This document shows positions 10,071 through 18,863 of a stretch of 23,228 bases of DNA, piece by piece (the stretch's first letter is position 1; every line of letters starts with the position of its first letter). The stretch comes from a virus, in the IMG/VR virus record IMGVR_UViG_3300036851_000423, positions 1 to 23,228 of that record, one strand, 5' to 3'. Below the pieces are notes generated by a model. That model saw only the letters and a list, made by a program, of their open reading frames with translations, did no database searches and was not told where the DNA came from. The translations under genes were made by a program, and so were the position numbers.

Positions 10071-12141
10071 AGACGCCCGCAATCCGAACCTGGCGGCCAA
10101 GTGGGGGGCTGAGGACCGGAAGAAGATCGCCCGGGCGGTCTGTCAGTGGTACCAGGACGACAAGCTTGGCCGCAAGGACTGGGAGAACAAGCGAGACCGT
10201 TGGTACAAGCTCTGGCTCATGCATCGTGAGCCCAAGAGCGAGCCATGGCCCGGCTGTTCAAACGTCTGCCTGCCGCTTCTGGCCATTGCCTGCAACCAGA
10301 TGCACTCGCGGTCATATCAGGCCATGTTCAATCCCCCCCAAGTCGTTAAAACCATGCCCGTGGGCGAGAACGACGTCACCCGCTCCAAGAACGTCGAAGG
10401 GTTTATGAATTGGCAGGTCATGTACGACATGCCAGACTTCGAGGAAGAGCACGACAAGCTGTTGCTCAATATTCCCATCTCAGGCACGAATTTCACGAAG
10501 TCCTGCTACGACGCGGAGAACGAGCGCCCGTCCGTGGAGTACGTCTCAGGCGTCAACGTGATCCTACCCTACCGGACCCGCAACTTAGAGTCCGCGCGCC
10601 GGATCTGCCACGAGCTCTGGCTGCACCATGACGAGCTGGCTATGCGGAATGCCACGAAAAAGGGCTACTACGTTGACTTCGACAAGGTCCCGGAGACCCC
10701 AAGCTCGGAACAGACGCGGGCCGATATTGAGAACACCAAAGACGAAATTGAAGGGGAAGCCTATCCCACCACGGAAAAGCCGCGGCTTCTCTTGGAGTGC
10801 CATACCTGGTGGAAGAGCAACGGCAAGGACCTTCCCGAGCCCTATGTTTTCTTGGTCGATTTCGAAAGCGAGACGCTGCTGCGGGCGACAAGCCGAGAGG
10901 TGAAGACCAGCCGGCACAAGAGGGTCCTTCAGTATTTCACGGACTATCACTTCATCCCCAACCCGGAAGGGTTTTATTCCTTCGGGTTCGGGCATTTCCT
11001 TGAGACCTTGAACGAGATGGGAAACACCGCCTTCAACCAAATTTTTGACGCGGGCCGGGTATCGAACCAGCCTTTCGGGTTTTACGGGCGCCGCTCGGGC
11101 CTGCGCACGAAAGAGATCAAGCTCTACCCGGGAAAGATGATCGAGGTAGAAGACGCTTCCCAGGTGTTTTTCCCCAGCATGCAGCGCGTGGACTCCGTGC
11201 TGTTCCAAGTCCTGGGCCTGATCCAGAGGTACACGGAGTCCTTCACCTCGACTTCGGACTACATGATGGGGCGGGAGGCTAGCGGGGTGAAGACGCCCAC
11301 GGCCGCGGGAACCCAGGCCATCATCGAGCAGGGCTTGATCGTATTCGGGGTGATGATCAAGCGGATATTCCGGTCTTTGAAAAAGGAACTGAAGCTGCTC
11401 TATGAGATCAACGGCCTGTTCTTGCCAGAAGAAAAGCAGTATCGGGTCATGGAAGCTGAGAATAAGATCGCATTTCCCAAGATTAAGCGGGCGGATTTTG
11501 AGGGCACCATGGACGTGATCCCATTGGCGGACCCGACATACGCGAGCCGCTTGACCCGCCGGCAGGAGGCCCAGGAAATATACGGCATGATCCTGCAAAA
11601 TCCGCTCCTCGGCGTGGCGAACCCGCAACTGGTGGTGAAGAACCCAAAGGCCATTTTGGCCGCGACAAGAGAAGTGGTTGAAACCTATGATCGAAAAAAT
11701 CTTCTGTCCGTCATCCCGGAATTACCGCCGGAGCCCATGTCGCCTATCGCGGAGAACGCCCTTTTCATGCAGGGAGATTCTCACGACCCGATGCCGGGCG
11801 AGGATCATATGGGCCATTTTGAGATACACATGGGTTTCACGCGCACGCCGTTTTTTGCCTCGATGCCGCCCGAGTTCAAGAAACTTCTGATGGACCACAT
11901 CGATAAGACCAAGTCCTTGCTTTATGCGGAGCAGCAGACGCGGCAGGCCCTCGGAGGCGGTTTGCCTCCCGGAGGGATGGGCGCCGGGGCGATGATGCCG
12001 CCAAGCCCTGCGCCCGCGCCGATGGGTCCCCAGCCGGGCCAGCTCGGCGCTGGCTCGGCGGGACCGGCCGGTGGGCCAGGCGTTCCCATGATGGCGGGCG
12101 CGATTGGCAACGGAGGGATGGCGAATGGCGCCGGAATTTAG
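10030..12141 (+). CDS. Portal protein
   Basis: A 703-residue protein that should form the dodecameric portal ring at the capsid vertex. Its size, the EPWPGCSNVCLPLLA segment (residues 72-86), the long helical middle with the tract VLFQVLGLIQRYTESFTSTS (about 396-415, followed by DYMMGREA), and its place after the terminase are typical of P22-like portals. The last 65 residues are low-complexity Gly/Pro/Met/Ala (from about ALGGGLPPGGMG), probably flexible. GAAGGA lies only two bases before the ATG, tight for a ribosome binding site, so translation may be coupled to the preceding gene. Confidence 0.9.
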   Translation: MPDEPVAEQQIDPKDARNPNLAAKWGAEDRKKIARAVCQWYQDDKLGRKDWENKRDRWYKLWLMHREPKSEPWPGCSNVCLPLLAIACNQMHSRSYQAMFNPPQVVKTMPVGENDVTRSKNVEGFMNWQVMYDMPDFEEEHDKLLLNIPISGTNFTKSCYDAENERPSVEYVSGVNVILPYRTRNLESARRICHELWLHHDELAMRNATKKGYYVDFDKVPETPSSEQTRADIENTKDEIEGEAYPTTEKPRLLLECHTWWKSNGKDLPEPYVFLVDFESETLLRATSREVKTSRHKRVLQYFTDYHFIPNPEGFYSFGFGHFLETLNEMGNTAFNQIFDAGRVSNQPFGFYGRRSGLRTKEIKLYPGKMIEVEDASQVFFPSMQRVDSVLFQVLGLIQRYTESFTSTSDYMMGREASGVKTPTAAGTQAIIEQGLIVFGVMIKRIFRSLKKELKLLYEINGLFLPEEKQYRVMEAENKIAFPKIKRADFEGTMDVIPLADPTYASRLTRRQEAQEIYGMILQNPLLGVANPQLVVKNPKAILAATREVVETYDRKNLLSVIPELPPEPMSPIAENALFMQGDSHDPMPGEDHMGHFEIHMGFTRTPFFASMPPEFKKLLMDHIDKTKSLLYAEQQTRQALGGGLPPGGMGAGAMMPPSPAPAPMGPQPGQLGAGSAGPAGGPGVPMMAGAIGNGGMANGAGI

Positions 12142-12382
12142 CCCTGAAGATCTCAGGCAATGGCAGAAGGACCCGAAGGGTGCGGTCTTTTGGGAGTCGA
12201 TCAGGGGGATGTTCGCAGATGGGGTCACGAATTTGAGGCGGGCCGCGGCGAAGGGAGACCCCATCGAAAGTGCCCGTTACGCTTCGCATGCGGAGACTTT
12301 GGAGGAGGTCTTGAACTTGCCGGACCTCATTATCCAGCAACACGCGCGAGAGCGCGCTGAGACGAAGGGGGAAGCGAAATGA
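12125..12382 (+). CDS. Small helical protein after the portal
   Basis: From ATG 12125 (GGAGGG at 12112-12117) the protein has 85 residues: MAPEFSPEDLRQWQKDPKGA and then VFWESIRGMFADGVTNLRRA. Helices with a Trp/Phe-rich N-terminal part and a charged end. It overlaps the portal stop by 17 bases and the GroES gene by 4 (ATGA). Small genes in this position are common in head modules and are usually uncharacterised; a minor virion or scaffold-helper role is only a guess. Confidence 0.7.
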   Translation: MAPEFSPEDLRQWQKDPKGAVFWESIRGMFADGVTNLRRAAAKGDPIESARYASHAETLEEVLNLPDLIIQQHARERAETKGEAK

Positions 12383-12702
12383 TCAAACCGCTTGGACAGC
12401 GAATCGTGGTCAAGCGCCTGTCAGAGACAGAGCACAATGGCATCCTGATCCCGCACCAGGCTCAGAAAACGAGCTTGGTCGGGAAGGTCGTTCATAAAGG
12501 ACCGGATGCTGAATGGGTGGAGGTCGGGGATATCGTTCACTTCGCCCGTTTCTCGGGGTGCGAAGTGAAGCCGGACACGAAATACGTGGGACCCGACTAT
12601 GAAGATTGCCTCTATATGAACTGCGAGGATCTCTTGGGAATCATTGAGCTTCCATCTCTGATCGAGATCCCACACATGGAGGTGGCGGGACATGCCTCCT
12701 GA
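12379..12702 (+). CDS. GroES-like co-chaperonin
   Basis: A 107-residue protein of the Cpn10 fold. IKPLGQRIVVKRL (2-14), GILIP (21-25, in the mobile loop that contacts GroEL), GKVVHKGP (35-42), VEVGDIVHFARFSG (47-60) and LYMNCEDLLGIIE (78-90) follow the family order. The loop is short and the C-terminus has a 17-residue extension. Phage co-chaperonins such as T4 gp31 redirect host GroEL to fold the capsid protein, and the gene's place among head genes fits that. It overlaps both neighbours. Confidence 0.9.
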   Translation: MIKPLGQRIVVKRLSETEHNGILIPHQAQKTSLVGKVVHKGPDAEWVEVGDIVHFARFSGCEVKPDTKYVGPDYEDCLYMNCEDLLGIIELPSLIEIPHMEVAGHAS

Positions 12703-13492
12703 AACCGAAACGCTGAAGCCGCCGGCGGCGGCGCCCGAGAAGAACGGCGAGGAGAAGCGCGAGACCGAGGAAACGGAAGGCCAGGAACCTCACAAGCCAG
12801 CCGAAGAGGAACACCTTGAGACCGTCCGGCGAAATCAAGAAAACATCTCGCCGGAAAACCCGCGATTTAAAGAAGTCTATGGGAAGATGAAAACCTACGA
12901 GGCCGCTCTCTCCGAGCGCGAAAAAGATATCGAGGTCATCCGGGCGCACAATGCCCGCTTGGCGGCCCGGCTGGACGAGATCGAAAAGAACAAGGCGGAT
13001 CGCAAAGCGGACCCTCCGCCGGACCCGACGGTAGACCCTGAAGGCTATAAGAAATGGCACGAATACGAGCTGGCCAGGAAGGACAAAGAATATCGGGACA
13101 GCTTGGCCGCGCAGCGTGTCCAGACCATGATCGAAATCGAGCAGGGCCTTCACGAGGACTATGCCCAGGTCATTACGGCAGTTGAACGGGAAATGGAACG
13201 GGACCCCAAGCTAAAGAAAGAGATATGGGAGAGCCCGAACCCGGCTCGCGCCGCGTACAAATACGGGAGAAAAAAGATGGATGAGCGCCAGAACGCCGTA
13301 AAAGAAGAAACGGAAAGGCAGGAGCGCTTGGAGCAGACGAAGGTGGAAAGGGCCAATGCTCCGGCGGCTCCCAAGGAAGAGGCGACCGTGACGGACGGGG
13401 AGAAGCGGGTCATTCGAAACCTGTTCCCGGATCTACCCTACAAGGAAGCGGAAAAGAAATACCTGACGCAAAAGAAAGCGATGGGGAGGTAG
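12692..13492 (+). CDS. Scaffold-like head protein
   Basis: A 266-residue, highly charged, mostly helical protein. It opens with a disordered Pro/Glu-rich stretch (PPAAAPEKNGEEKRETEETE), then long coiled-coil regions (residues about 60-100 and 195-225), and ends in a basic helix (EAEKKYLTQKKAMGR). Composition, length and position between portal and capsid genes fit the internal scaffolding protein that guides procapsid assembly; scaffolds are poorly conserved, so no sequence motif proves this. GGAGG lies 13 bases before the ATG. It overlaps the GroES gene by 11 bases. Confidence 0.7.
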   Translation: MPPETETLKPPAAAPEKNGEEKRETEETEGQEPHKPAEEEHLETVRRNQENISPENPRFKEVYGKMKTYEAALSEREKDIEVIRAHNARLAARLDEIEKNKADRKADPPPDPTVDPEGYKKWHEYELARKDKEYRDSLAAQRVQTMIEIEQGLHEDYAQVITAVEREMERDPKLKKEIWESPNPARAAYKYGRKKMDERQNAVKEETERQERLEQTKVERANAPAAPKEEATVTDGEKRVIRNLFPDLPYKEAEKKYLTQKKAMGR

Positions 13493-13495
13493 GCC

Positions 13496-14035
13496 GTGGC
13501 GAATTGGATAAAGTCCGTCAAAGAAGAGAACGAGCGGTTGAAGGCGGAGAATGAGGCTCTTAAAGCCCAGATGAATAGTCCGACGCCGGCCGCGGCAGTG
13601 CCGGGAAGGGCGGCGCTCGGTGATCGGCCTCCGACAAAACCGTGGAACAGGAAGGATTTGACTCACAGGTCTTTCAGGCGGGACTATTTCAACATCAACA
13701 AAAAGGCGGAATGGCAGGAGCGGTTCGTCACGGCCGAGAACGTGGAAACGCTTTTGACACGCGGCTATGAGGTCGCTCCCGCGGCAGAATACAAGCTGGT
13801 GGACAAAGTGATCGATGACGGGAAACCGTTGGCGAGCCATATCACACGGCGCGGCATGGTACTGATGAGAAAACGCCGAGAGGATTATGAGGATGATCAG
13901 CGCCTGAAAGAGGAGCTCTTAAAGCAGAAACGCAAGAGCTACAAGCAGCAGGTCAGAGAAGAAGCTAAAAAAGTCCAGGCTGAAATGGGCGGCGATCATC
14001 GGGTTATCATCGACGACGATGAAGAAGAAAAATAA
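13496..14035 (+). CDS. Coiled-coil protein of unknown function in head module
   Basis: A 179-residue protein beginning with a GTG (MANWIKSVKEENERLKAENE), GGGGAGG 6 bases upstream. It has an N-terminal coiled coil (residues 8-27), a Pro/Ala linker, a central part with AEWQERFVTAENVETLLTRG and EYKLVDKVI, and a Lys/Glu-rich helical tail ending DDDEEEK. It may be a second scaffold component or a minor head protein. No family recognised. Confidence 0.6.
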   Translation: MANWIKSVKEENERLKAENEALKAQMNSPTPAAAVPGRAALGDRPPTKPWNRKDLTHRSFRRDYFNINKKAEWQERFVTAENVETLLTRGYEVAPAAEYKLVDKVIDDGKPLASHITRRGMVLMRKRREDYEDDQRLKEELLKQKRKSYKQQVREEAKKVQAEMGGDHRVIIDDDEEEK

Positions 14036-14039
14036 TTTT

Positions 14040-14070
14040 CAGGGGAAACCCTGCCTTCACCCTTGGGGTG
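14040..14070 (+). repeat. Tandem hairpins before the decoration gene
   Basis: Two hairpins: CAGGG-GAAA-CCCTG (14040-14053, GNRA loop) and CACCC-TTG-GGGTG (14058-14070), followed by CCTTCAC. The rest of the gap to 14160 is AT-rich and ends in TAAGGAGG. They share the CTTCAC-stem-GTGCCTT pattern with the hairpins before the capsid gene. No T-tract follows. Confidence 0.6.
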
Positions 14071-14159
14071 CCTTCACAAAGTCTCTTTTAGGGACAGCGT
14101 GCGAATGACCAAAAACAATGACGAAAACAATAAAAAGTCATCTCTAAGGAGGCATTTCA

Positions 14160-14696
14160 ATGGCTAACGTTGACAACCCCAGGGGATTGAGACCCTACGG
14201 CGCGCCCGGCGGAGGCGTTCCCCGCTTGACGAAGTATCTGGCTGGGACGACCACGAGCATTTGCCGGGGAGACATCGTGGCCCGGGCCACGAATGGCCGG
14301 GTTCACAGGATCGCCACCACCACGGGTTCGGCCCGGATCGTTGGCGTGGCGGCCAACTACGTGAACGCGACTTCCGGCACCGGCGCGACAACGGCACAGG
14401 ACGTTTGGGTTTATGACGACCCAAACCAGTTGTTTGAAATTCAAGACGACGGAGCAGCGGCAACCCCGGCCAGGTCGGACTTGGGCGCCACTTTTGCCTT
14501 GATCGTCGGCGCTGGGAACACGACCACGGGACAGAGCATCTTTGAAATCGACGCCTCGGCCTCGGGCACGGCTTCCACCGATCCGATCCTGGCCATTGAC
14601 TTCAAAGTCGGCCCGACCTTCGAGGTCGGGAAAAATGCCACGTGGATTGTGAGGCTGAACCGGCATCTGTATCGTTCCGCCAGCGCTGGCATCTAA
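14160..14696 (+). CDS. Head decoration / structural cement protein
   Basis: A 178-residue protein with a perfect ribosome binding site (TAAGGAGG). It starts MANVDNPRGLRPYGAPGGGV, the typical opening of small phage structural proteins that bind the outside of the capsid ('structural cement' Gp24-like). The rest is beta-rich, with Gly/Thr/Ala turns and no signal peptide. In these phages it precedes the major capsid gene, as here except for the inserted sugar-modification gene. The family name is by recollection. Confidence 0.75.
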   Translation: MANVDNPRGLRPYGAPGGGVPRLTKYLAGTTTSICRGDIVARATNGRVHRIATTTGSARIVGVAANYVNATSGTGATTAQDVWVYDDPNQLFEIQDDGAAATPARSDLGATFALIVGAGNTTTGQSIFEIDASASGTASTDPILAIDFKVGPTFEVGKNATWIVRLNRHLYRSASAGI

Positions 14697-14700
14697 CGTC

Positions 14701-15972
14701 ATGAAAAAAGGGCTTTTGGTTTTCTGCGTCAACCACAACCACGATTTTATGCCCACGAATTTCCTGTGGACATATCTTCGGATGATGAAACCAAATGGCT
14801 CTCTGGCTGTGCAAGGGTCTTCGTCCATCAAGGCGTCCTCCATCAACGACAGCATTTACCAGGCGTTCGAGCTTGGCGCAGAGTGGATGTTCTTGATGGA
14901 CGTTGATCAGACTTTTCCTCCGAACACAATACCGCGGCTGTTGGAGTCGGCGGAAAAGTATGACGCAAAGATCTTGTCTGTGCTGTACCACATCGGCAGG
15001 GTGCCGTACGCGCCGGTTTCCGGGTGGGTCAAGGAATACGAAGTTAAGGGCGAAAAGGGCTACGCCTACGTGAACAAAAACGGCCAGGCGTGGAAGTCGG
15101 AATATGTCCCGTTGGGCCAGGGCGTTGTGGAAGTTGACTGGGCCGGCTCCGGTGGCATGTTGATCCACCGGAGCGTGGTGGAAGCCATCGGTTGGCCTCC
15201 CTTCTTGGATGTATGGGAAAAGGGGCGGGGCGCCAGAACCCTTGGCCACGACGTTAATTTCTGTCTCAGAGCCAAGGAAAAGGGCTTCAAGACGTATGTG
15301 GATACGACCCTTGAATCGGATCACGGCAAGTTCACCTATGTCAATCGCTTGTGGGCTGAGGGTTTTACCGAGTCCGGCATGTTGGAAAAGATGGGCGGGC
15401 TTTTGCTACGGCACACTCAGGAGGCGGGATACTGGGACACGATCTGGCAGACGGAGAATTTGAAGAACAAGTCGAGAGACGGGATTTACCAGGACACATT
15501 CAAAGACATCCTGGAGGCCGTCCCGGACGGCGCTCTTGTTGCGGATCTGGGCTGCGGGCCGGGGGCCTTGATGGAATTTCTCAAGGACAAGAAGAAGTGC
15601 ACATGCGTAGGCTATGACTTTTCCGAGAAGGCCGTGGAGATCGCCAAGTCGAAAGGATTTGAGGCCCACCAGGCAGACTTTCGGGCCTTTCAGCCGAATG
15701 GGGACAGCAGACGTTACGACGCCGTGATCTCAACTCATACGATTGAGCACATCGAAGATGACAAAAAGTTTTTGGCGGCGGCAAAAGAACTGTGCAAGCC
15801 GGGCGGGAAGCTGATCGTGGCCACGCCCTGGCGGGAAGAGATCCAAGGGCACTTTGAGCATTGTCATGCTTACTCCGAATCTGAACTTGCAGCTTTGTTG
15901 GAGAAGGATTTCAAGAACGTAGAAGTCAAAAAGAACAACCGCGATTTCATCGTCGTCGGCTCCGCCGACTGA
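14701..15972 (+). CDS. Glycosyltransferase-methyltransferase fusion protein
   Basis: A 423-residue protein with two domains. Residues 1-230 look like a GT-A glycosyltransferase: hydrophobic strand KGLLVFCVNHNHD, the DxD-type site FLMDVDQTFPP (64-74) and a GSGGMLIHR segment (149-157). Residues about 270-423 are a class I SAM methyltransferase: VADLGCGPGALMEFL (280-294), THTIEHIED (345-353) and LCKPGGKLIVATP (364-376). It lies 4 bases after the decoration gene and before the capsid gene, so it is probably made with the late head proteins and may add a methylated sugar to virion or cell-surface material. Two separate genes with the same domains occur at 18058-19442. Acceptor and sugar are unknown. 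Confidence 0.8.
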   Translation: MKKGLLVFCVNHNHDFMPTNFLWTYLRMMKPNGSLAVQGSSSIKASSINDSIYQAFELGAEWMFLMDVDQTFPPNTIPRLLESAEKYDAKILSVLYHIGRVPYAPVSGWVKEYEVKGEKGYAYVNKNGQAWKSEYVPLGQGVVEVDWAGSGGMLIHRSVVEAIGWPPFLDVWEKGRGARTLGHDVNFCLRAKEKGFKTYVDTTLESDHGKFTYVNRLWAEGFTESGMLEKMGGLLLRHTQEAGYWDTIWQTENLKNKSRDGIYQDTFKDILEAVPDGALVADLGCGPGALMEFLKDKKKCTCVGYDFSEKAVEIAKSKGFEAHQADFRAFQPNGDSRRYDAVISTHTIEHIEDDKKFLAAAKELCKPGGKLIVATPWREEIQGHFEHCHAYSESELAALLEKDFKNVEVKKNNRDFIVVGSAD

Positions 15973-15991
15973 CGGAAATCGCGTCTGCTTT

Positions 15992-16059
15992 CACTCCCCT
16001 CTGAGGGAGTGCCTTTCACTTCACTCCTACCTGGGAGTGCCTCCGCGGGACCAGCCGCG
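15992..16059 (+). repeat. Three tandem hairpins before the capsid gene
   Basis: CACTCCC/GGGAGTG (15992-15998 with 16005-16011), CACTCC/GGAGTG (16022-16027 with 16034-16039) and CGCGG/CCGCG (16044-16048 with 16055-16059). The first two share the sequence context CTTTCACTCC...GGAGTGCCT. They fill most of the gap between the fusion gene and the capsid gene. No T-tract. Confidence 0.65.
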
Positions 16060-16113
16060 CTCAGCAGTATCCACAAAACATAGGCCGACAACGGCACTAC
16101 AGGAGGATTGCGT

Positions 16114-17004
16114 ATGGTTGCAATACGTGCGAACTTCGGGGATCTTCTGGCGCCTGGTTTCCGGGAGATCTTCTTCAATAGGTTCAATCTGAATCCAGAC
16201 GAGTACACCAAGATCTTCAACGTGGTGAACTCCAGTCGTCAGTATGAGGACGATTCGAGCATTTCCGGGTTCGGAACGGTTCCTGAAAAATCAGAGGGAG
16301 GCGGGATCACCTACGACGATCCTATTCAGGGATACGACAAGAGGTACACCCACACGACCTATGGCCTTGGGTTCCGGGTCACGCGGGAAATGTGGGAGGA
16401 CGACCTCTATGGGAAGATGAAGAAAATGGCCAAGGCCCTGGGGCGTTCGATGCGCTACACCATCGAGCAGGACGCGGCCAACGTGTACAACCGGGCCTTC
16501 AACTCCAGCTACACCGGGGGCGACGGCAAGGAATTGTGCGCGACCGATCACCCGCTGACGGGCGGCGGAACCGAACAGAATGAACTCACGACCGCGGCCG
16601 ACTTCAGCGATACGAGCTTTGAACAAGCTCTTATCGACATCGCTGCGACGACGGACGACCGTGGGTTGATCGTGGCCCTGATGCCGAAGCTTCTGGTGGG
16701 ATCGCCCAGCTCGGACTGGACCTTTGCCAAGATCCTTAAGTCCTCGCAGTCCCCCCTCGACGCCAACAACGCCATCAATCCGGCGAAGGGGCGCCTTGAA
16801 TACACGATCAACCACTACTTCACGGACACCGACGCTTGGTTCATCCTCTGCGACGACCACGAGGTGAACTATTTCTTCCGCCGGCGCCCGGACTTTGAAC
16901 AAGGATCTGACTTCGATACAGAAGACGCCAAGTTCAAAGGGACCTATCGGTCCAGCAATGGTTGGAGCGAGTGGCGGGGCGTGTACGGCTCGCCTGGAGC
17001 TTAA
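16114..17004 (+). CDS. Major capsid protein, Mu gpT-like
   Basis: From ATG 16114 (AGGAGG at 16101-16106, 7-base spacing) the protein has 296 residues: MVAIRANFGDLLAPGFREIF and so on. Features such as DKRYTHTTYGLGFRVTREMW, AKALGRSMRYTIEQDAANVY and GLIVALMPKLLVGSP match the HK97-fold major head subunit related to Mu gpT, which builds the icosahedral shell. Length is near that family's usual value. Three hairpins precede it and a hairpin overlapping its stop codon follows. Its strong ribosome binding site fits high expression. Confidence 0.85.
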   Translation: MVAIRANFGDLLAPGFREIFFNRFNLNPDEYTKIFNVVNSSRQYEDDSSISGFGTVPEKSEGGGITYDDPIQGYDKRYTHTTYGLGFRVTREMWEDDLYGKMKKMAKALGRSMRYTIEQDAANVYNRAFNSSYTGGDGKELCATDHPLTGGGTEQNELTTAADFSDTSFEQALIDIAATTDDRGLIVALMPKLLVGSPSSDWTFAKILKSSQSPLDANNAINPAKGRLEYTINHYFTDTDAWFILCDDHEVNYFFRRRPDFEQGSDFDTEDAKFKGTYRSSNGWSEWRGVYGSPGA

Positions 17005-17092
17005 GATCAGGCGACTGATCTTAAAGGCTGTCGGCAACACATATCGGGTAAGGGGCCGTGCGATTCGGCCCGGCACCGCAGATCGCTGCGGT
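17001..17092 (+). repeat. Three tandem hairpins after the capsid gene
   Basis: Ten-pair hairpin TTAAGATCAG-GCGA-CTGATCTTAA (17001-17024, GNRA loop, overlapping the capsid stop), GGGCCG/CGGCCC (17053-17058 with 17066-17071) and ACCGCAG-ATCG-CTGCGGT (17075-17092). AAAAAAGGAG follows as the next ribosome binding site. Likely messenger-stability or processing signals, because no T-tract is present. Confidence 0.65.
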
Positions 17093-17116
17093 TGTCCCTA
17101 AAAAAGGAGAAATCAA

Positions 17117-18052
17117 ATGGGCGTGACAAACTTCCCTGGCGGTATCACTTCGTTCGGCGTTCCCCTTATCGGGAGCGGGTATTCGGTTCCGGCCACGACA
17201 GGTACGTACTGGTTCGTGGATTCGACCACGGGCAGCAACGGCAACTCGGGACGGGACAAGGACCATCCGTACGCGGACCTGGCCACGGCCGTCAGCAGCA
17301 GCACCGCAAGCAAGGGTGATGTGATCCTGCTGATGCCGGGCCACTCCGAGACGGTGACGACCACCATCACCCCGAAGGCCGGTTCCTACATCATCGGGCT
17401 CGGCCACGGACGTAACCGCGCGGTGCTGACGGCCGGAACAGGGGCCATCGACACATTCACAATCAGCGCGGCCAACGTGACGTTGCAGAACTTCGTGATC
17501 GTCGGCGCGGCTTCCGGCGTGACGGCGCTGGTCGAATGTAGCTCCAATGACCTGCGCTTGAGCGGCATGGAACTCCAAGGCGCTGCGGCTCCGACCACGC
17601 TGATTACGTTCTCGAACGCTTCCGCGACTCGTCCGCTGATTGAGAACTGCATCATCCGAGCGGCGGCGGGGACGGCCATCATCATCGCTCCCGAGGTCAC
17701 GGGAACCTGCTGTGAGGATATGCGGATCATCAATACCTATATCCATGGTTCCAGCGTGCGCGACATCGACACGGCCGTTATCCAGTCCTCCAAAAAGAAC
17801 TGCACCGGCCTGCTCATCAACGGTCTGTATGTAGTCGGCATCGTTGGCGGTGACAACGTGGCGGGAGCGTTTGACTTCAACTCCTCCACGGGCTTGGTCG
17901 ACGGCATGTTGGTGAACGTCCACATCGGGTTCGATGCGGCGGTGACTGGCGGTGAAGTCTTGGACGCGGGGGGCATGTTGACTTCTCAGTGTTTCTTCAC
18001 CGACGTGGTTTCGGCCACGGGTGCCAGGTTCCCGGCCACGACCGCCAGCTAA
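17117..18052 (+). CDS. Right-handed beta-helix structural protein
   Basis: A 311-residue protein with AAGGAG before its ATG. After a conserved start (MGVTNFPGGITSFGVPLIGS) comes WFVDSTTGSNGNSGRDKDHP and DVILLMPGHSETV (69-81), the start of a pectate-lyase-like parallel beta-helix with repeated short strands such as VTLQNFVIVGAA and LLINGLYVVGIVGG. Such proteins directly after the capsid gene are common in uncultured tailed phages and may decorate the capsid or bind sugars; no enzymatic residue pattern was confirmed. It precedes the sugar-modification genes. Confidence 0.75.
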   Translation: MGVTNFPGGITSFGVPLIGSGYSVPATTGTYWFVDSTTGSNGNSGRDKDHPYADLATAVSSSTASKGDVILLMPGHSETVTTTITPKAGSYIIGLGHGRNRAVLTAGTGAIDTFTISAANVTLQNFVIVGAASGVTALVECSSNDLRLSGMELQGAAAPTTLITFSNASATRPLIENCIIRAAAGTAIIIAPEVTGTCCEDMRIINTYIHGSSVRDIDTAVIQSSKKNCTGLLINGLYVVGIVGGDNVAGAFDFNSSTGLVDGMLVNVHIGFDAAVTGGEVLDAGGMLTSQCFFTDVVSATGARFPATTAS

Positions 18053-18057
18053 TCGCC

Positions 18058-18837
18058 GTGAGCGGTCGCGTGAAGATCGCCGTTGCCGTCCCTTGGTCCA
18101 GCCCGTTTATTTGGACGCGGTTTACAGAAGCCGCGTTCCAGGTGCGGGCACCCGCTGGAACCGAAGTCCGGTGGGTATTGGGAAAGGGATGGTGTCCGGC
18201 GCGTCGTCACACGGATGCCGTTGAGAAGGCATTGCATTGGGGGGCCGACCTGGTTTGCATCTTCGGTGCAGACCAGGTCGCGCCGCCCGACCTTTTGGAG
18301 CGGCTGCATGCCCGCATTTGCGAAGGCTACCCGGTGATAAGCGCCCTCGTCCCGTCCAGGGGCTATTTTGAGCATAACGTAGGAACTAAACCGTTCCAGC
18401 CGTTGGCCTGGCGGTGGAAGTCCGTCCAGCTTGATGAGAGCGGGAAGATTGTCAAGCGGGAATACAGGAACCAGGACCTTGATTCCGACATGATCGAGGT
18501 GGTGAAGGCCGATGGCTCCGTGCAGCCCATCCATATCATCGGGTCAGGCTGCATCATGTTTCACCGGGACCATATCCTGGCGATGAAGCGCCCTTGGTTC
18601 CAGGAGTCGGCTGACCCCGTGACCTACAAGCGGGCCGCGACCATGGACACGCGCTTTGCCTGGCGGCTCATAGCCGAGGTCGGGGCCACGATCTGGTGCG
18701 ATACGGGCATCAAGATCGGGCACCTGACGGACATGATGATCGACGAGACGTTCCAGGATCGGTTTGACGATTTTATGGACCCGACAAAACCCACGTCGGA
18801 GCCGGGAATCGTTGAGCGAAAGGCGGCGGCGAAATAG
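18058..18837 (+). CDS. Glycosyltransferase-like protein with altered DxD site
   Basis: From GTG 18058 (GTG 18070 also possible) the protein has 259 residues: VKIAVAVPWSSPFIWTRFTE..., WGADLVCIFGADQVAPPDLL (61-80) and RGYFEHNVGTKPFQPL. It is paralogous to the protein at 19439-20095 (VPWMSPFLWAK, GADYIWFVDADQLVEPDTLE) and related to the N-terminal domain at 14701. The expected DADQ reads GADQ here, so the first metal-binding Asp is missing; it may be inactive or use another residue. It follows the beta-helix gene by five bases and is followed by a methyltransferase-like gene. Confidence 0.75.
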   Translation: MSGRVKIAVAVPWSSPFIWTRFTEAAFQVRAPAGTEVRWVLGKGWCPARRHTDAVEKALHWGADLVCIFGADQVAPPDLLERLHARICEGYPVISALVPSRGYFEHNVGTKPFQPLAWRWKSVQLDESGKIVKREYRNQDLDSDMIEVVKADGSVQPIHIIGSGCIMFHRDHILAMKRPWFQESADPVTYKRAATMDTRFAWRLIAEVGATIWCDTGIKIGHLTDMMIDETFQDRFDDFMDPTKPTSEPGIVERKAAAK

Positions 18838-18863
18838 ACGCGGCCGTATTCGACAAGTGGCGC

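Noticed and set aside
10585-11628. Long minus-strand open frame of 347 codons opposite the portal gene
   Set aside because: It lies wholly inside the portal gene on the other strand, has no ribosome binding site or known domain, and reflects codon bias of the real gene.
16291-17923. Two long minus-strand frames opposite the capsid and beta-helix genes
   Set aside because: Antisense to well supported structural genes, with Arg/Gly/Val-rich, motif-free translations.
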